The position numbers and the translations under genes are program-made. 8,662 bases of DNA. Source: an uncultured bacterium (GTDB taxonomy: Bacteria; Patescibacteriota; Gracilibacteria; Absconditabacterales; Absconditicoccaceae). Under the pieces are notes generated by a model that had not been told where the DNA came from, did no database searches, and worked only from the letters and a program-made list of their open reading frames with translations. This document shows, in pieces, positions 6,003 through 8,662 of this stretch; within the stretch, counting starts at the first letter, position 1; every line of letters starts with the position of its first letter. Location: contig CALCYP010000075.1 of the NCBI GenBank assembly GCA_937906635.1, forward strand, positions 1 through 8,662, in the 5' to 3' direction.

Positions 6003-6722
6003 TTAAATGGAAAAGAGCTGAGAAAATCACAGCTCTTTATATTTATTCCTACAACGGCCACAAATTTCGCAGCAATTCGAGCATCTAATCGCTGTATTTG
6101 AATGTTGTGAAAACCGTTCTGGATACCTCTTAACAGAGATTTCCCAATCGATGAAGTAAATCATTGATATCAGGATCAGAGTGTAAGAGGGGACGGATGG
6201 AATGAAAACTAATGGAGAATTTAGCATCAGTTGATCCCAACCGTAAATTCGACAAGTTGTACAGCACTTGTTTCCCATGATGGCACCAAATGGACACCAC
6301 ACAAGGACAAACAATTTGTCGAATATGCGCAGACATATCATTCCAACAATTATCGTTTTTTCATTGATAATATGGAAATAGTATGACAAGCCTTCCACGG
6401 CCAAGAACACGATCCAGAAAACCAGCATTCTTATTGCTTTTTTGCTCTGTTTTTTGATATCATTTTTTACTCTGACATCGTCAACAGACTTATAAGCAAT
6501 ATAATATTTTTTTCTGTGTTTCGTAGCTCCTACAGGTCGGTCCATGCAAAACAGGGATTTAATCGCTGTCCACATTCCGACAATCCAAATGGCGATTAAC
6601 CAGTTTGGATGACTTACACACGAACCAATTTTAAAGATCTCTTCGTTTTGTGTAATAGCCCACACAAACACTAAAGTCCAAAATGCGATTCCTATGTAAT
6701 AATTCCTCTTTTTTATTTTCAT
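6003..6722 (-). CDS. Cys-rich polytopic membrane protein, probably acquired by transfer
   Basis: About five membrane segments, at residues near 8-24, 41-58, 98-117, 123-147 and 178-193. Cysteine clusters lie at C153, C154, C157 (KCCTTC) and C214, C217, C218, C221, C224 (CSNCCEICGRC), so metal binding is possible. The family resembles uncharacterised membrane proteins of standard-code bacteria; the function is unknown. All ten glycines up to residue 231 are GGN, the base composition is richer in GC than its neighbours (two sampled lines 38% and 47%), and no TGA occurs until 6027-6029. That TGA follows KEL at a natural-looking C-terminus. In code 25 it is Gly, and translation would add GFSQLFSI and stop at TAA 6003, giving 239 aa. 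With a standard stop the product is 231 aa (6027-6722). The copy-D promoter lies upstream. Confidence 0.8.
6012..6038 (-). terminator. Terminator hairpin overlapping the membrane protein 3' end
   Basis: On the gene strand AAAGAGCTG (6030-6038) pairs with CAGCTCTTT (6012-6020) over a 9-nt loop that contains the TGA triplet, then TTTCC and TTT follow. A stop codon inside the terminator loop is a natural gene end, which supports TGA as the ancestral stop. Confidence 0.6.
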
Positions 6723-6745
6723 GACTTTTTATTTTTGGGATTATA

Positions 6746-6791
6746 ATTGTAGTATATTTCTTTGTGAAAAATATTGAAATTTTGGTGAAAA
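6746..6791 (-). promoter_or_regulatory. Triple TTTTCA-box promoter, copy D (upstream of the Cys-rich membrane protein)
   Basis: Plus-strand boxes lie at 6765 (TGAAAA), 6775 (TGAAAT) and 6786 (TGAAAA), spaced 10 and 11. The gene-strand -10 TACAAT is at 6746-6751, 13 bp from the proximal box. The leader to ATG 6722 would be about 17 nt. Confidence 0.6.
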
Positions 6792-6795
6792 AGAA

Positions 6796-6820
6796 GAATC
6801 CCTCAAATTGAGAGAATTAA
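6796..6820 (-). terminator. Degenerate terminator-like hairpin
   Basis: A near copy of the 5402-5428 terminator, with the stem partly eroded (CTCTCAA against TTGAGGG on the gene strand). It is followed by TTCTTTTTC and lies 20 nt past the stop of the protease gene. Confidence 0.45.
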
Positions 6821-6839
6821 TTATGAATATATTATGAAG

Positions 6840-8507
6840 TTAGTTAGTCATTAAATATCTACCTTTCTTTTCCATCACCATTTCGTTTAATGCATTAACA
6901 ATTGATTGTTTTGTCTCTTTATCACGAATTCCTAATTCAGATCGATATCTCAAACATACCAATTTATGGTTCCATGGCTTTTCTTTCTCTTTTTTTCTTT
7001 CTTCCCATTCTTTTTTAATATTTTCCCTTTCTGAATTCTTTATTTTATCAAGTTTGACACTATATGGATCATCATCAAGAACTAAATCTCATAACTTATT
7101 TATCGAAAAAGGTGACGGATTGTTTTTATTTCGTGATTCGGTATCAATATAATTATATATCATTCTATTCATAAAATTTGCAATTTTTGGTAAATATAAA
7201 TTTTCATCGTATTCGTCATTTTTTTCTCATTTATGTTTATTAGATAATTTATTTCTATCTATATTTAATCAAACATTTGTATCCGAAAAATATATTGATC
7301 GATAAGGTTCTCACAAAACCACTTCTCATGCACTAATATTTTCATTTCATACAAAATTAACTTTAACTTTACCATCTATTTTCTCTCTTATTCAATTGTT
7401 ATCAACTATTTCAGCCCTTTTACCTCGTGATTCTACAATTAATTTATCACCATCATTATAGGTGATAAAATCTCATCTTAATTCACGCAATGTTTCATTA
7501 GGCTTTTTTGTGCTTTCCACAATTATTCATGCTGAATTTCTATTTTTATTATCATTATTATATTGCTTTTTTCTTTTTTGCACATAATAATTATGCTTTT
7601 CGTTGGTTTTGCAGAATATTTCATATCAAAAACATTTTTCTTTGAAATCATCAACACTCATCATTTTTTGTTTAGAAAAATTGGGATCATAATATTGTAT
7701 GTATTCACCATCATTGTCTTTTATTATCTTAAGAATCGTAATTTCATGATTTGATTTATCATTATTTCAGGCCGATTCAAAAGATCAATAATTATCTGAT
7801 TTTACATGAGCAATTACTAACGTATCATCTTGTTTTAAAACTCCTTTTAATTCATCAATTTCAATATCTTTTTTATCTACATCTTTTTCAAGACTAATAT
7901 CACTAATAGTTTTTCAATCTAGAAATATTTCAACAGCATCTCAACCTTCTAGTCTATGGATATCAAAATGAGACATTCAAAGCATTTCTTCTCATATAGC
8001 CATTGCAAGAGCGACAATTCCCTTTCCACTTTCAATGTCCTTATTGTTATTTTCTAATATCTGCGGGTTCTCTCAATTGATTCTTCTTTGGTTTTGATAT
8101 ACTGAAACATCTATTTTGTGCCAAGTCCCTTTGGTTTCTTTATTATCAGAAAGTGGTATTTTTACTATAAAATTTCAATTTTCGTCTTTTTTTACACTAT
8201 TTTTTACATACTGTTTATAACTTTTCATCTGTGTTATTCAGTATATTGAAGCCACAAACCGACAAGTTCATATATTAAATTGTCTAAAATTATATGTTTC
8301 AGGAGCAAAATATTTTTTATAATCTTGCTCACTAATATATGGGTATTTATTATATTCACTATTTTCCTTTCATTCTCTTGTGGGGTTGTCTTCTGTATAT
8401 AATGATAAAAGTGTTCAATTGAAATCAAAATTATCAATCTTATTATCATATTCATTTAGGCTGAATATGCTATTTTTTTCATGATTTTCAGCATTGTTTA
8501 TTACCAT
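6840..8507 (-). CDS. Candidate calpain/papain-like cysteine protease, about 555 aa
   Basis: One long frame once TGA is Gly; with standard stops it is broken into many short pieces. It starts at ATG 8507, 9 nt from an AT-rich box and downstream of a TTGACA/TATACT promoter, and ends at TAA 6840. There is no signal peptide or membrane helix, so it is probably cytoplasmic. The fold is suggested by Cys82 in FNIGTCRFVASIYG (compare the calpain Q-x-G-x-C-W/Y-F start), a helix GIVALAMAIGEEMLG (about 163-177), His254 in SNHEITLKII, and Asp273/Asn275 in YIQYYDPN. These could be the Cys, His and Asn/Asp of the triad. The rest (about 310-555) is Lys/Asn-rich, with a charged helix near 487-510 (KIKNSERENIKKEWEERKKE), and I do not recognise it. 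An inactive relative or unrelated enzyme is possible. Confidence 0.7.
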
Positions 8508-8545
8508 TTTGTTTTTGTTAAAAATATAAATTTTCCTTTGAAATA

Positions 8546-8574
8546 AGTATATTCAAAAAGATTTTATTTGTCAA
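8546..8574 (-). promoter_or_regulatory. Sigma-70 promoter of the protease gene
   Basis: Gene-strand TTGACA (8569-8574), a 17-nt spacer and TATACT (8546-8551). The -35 sits in CAAAAATTTGACAAA, nearly the same context as the promoter at 4292-4319. The predicted leader to ATG 8507 is about 30 nt. Confidence 0.65.
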
Positions 8575-8592
8575 ATTTTTGAAGACTTTTTG

Positions 8593-8661
8593 TTAAAATC
8601 TATAAATTACTCATGAAGTTGGTGTTAATTTTCCGTTTTTAATTATACAACTTAATTGTGC
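8593..8661 (-). CDS. Possible C-terminal end of an upstream gene (cut by window edge)
   Basis: In code 25 one minus-strand frame is open from the edge to TAA 8593, giving 22 residues that end NGKLTPTSGVIYRF. The residue mix is protein-like and one TGA would be glycine. The stop lies just outside the next gene's -35, the arrangement also seen after asnA. Too short to identify or to be sure it is coding. Confidence 0.3.
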
Positions 8662-8662
8662 T

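Noticed and set aside
7563..8455. Short ORFs of 63 and 73 codons inside the protease gene
   Set aside because: They lie in other frames of a 1668-nt code-25 gene and have low-complexity hydrophobic sequence typical of shadows.
1..8662. CRISPR arrays, tRNA genes, transposase genes
   Set aside because: No regularly spaced repeat-spacer units, no tRNA T-loop/acceptor pattern and no transposase or integrase motif were seen on either strand.

Overview
The window comes from a bacterium that reads UGA as glycine (genetic code 25). This points to the CPR/Patescibacteria lineages Gracilibacteria (BD1-5) or Absconditabacteria (SR1). The evidence is direct: with standard stops almost every real gene here is shattered, but with TGA=Gly the frames open into full-length recognisable proteins. 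The in-frame TGAs fall on conserved glycines, for example in the LDLRGNGGG motif of a C-terminal processing peptidase, in a ferredoxin Cys loop and in a sigma region 4 helix-turn-helix. Base composition is AT-rich, with two exceptions discussed below. All CDS ends given here use TAA/TAG only.

Left part, plus strand (1-2859): the 3' part of an S41 C-terminal processing peptidase; a 2Fe-2S ferredoxin 12 nt downstream; a GC-rich (about 61%) structured block at about 1495-1733 that looks like an RNA rather than a gene; a sigma-70 family sigma factor; and an HU-type DNA-binding protein with its own promoter and terminator. 

Right part, minus strand (2932-8662), listed in transcription order from the right: the possible tail of an upstream gene (8593-8661); a ~555-aa calpain/papain-like cysteine protease candidate (6840-8507); a five-segment Cys-rich membrane protein (6003-6722) whose composition looks imported; a small two-helix membrane protein (5654-5905) and a 63-aa protein (5429-5620), probably co-transcribed; asparagine synthetase A split by a frameshift (4335-5310); an unknown 173-aa protein (3567-4088); and a tandem RyR-domain protein (2932-3492). 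The HU gene and the minus-strand block converge on one bidirectional terminator.

The most striking regulatory signal is a promoter type seen four times in the minus-strand block, upstream of the 3567-4088 gene, asnA, the 5654-5905 gene and the membrane protein. Three TTTTCA-like boxes are phased at 10 and 11 bp, and a TAnAAT -10 element follows exactly 13 bp after the proximal box each time. This suggests one shared regulator (or sigma factor) for the block. Other standouts are the orphan GC-rich RNA candidate ahead of the sigma gene, and the membrane protein gene. In that gene all ten glycines are GGN and an apparent ancestral TGA stop is now read through. Gene functions rest on motif recognition by eye; no database search was possible.
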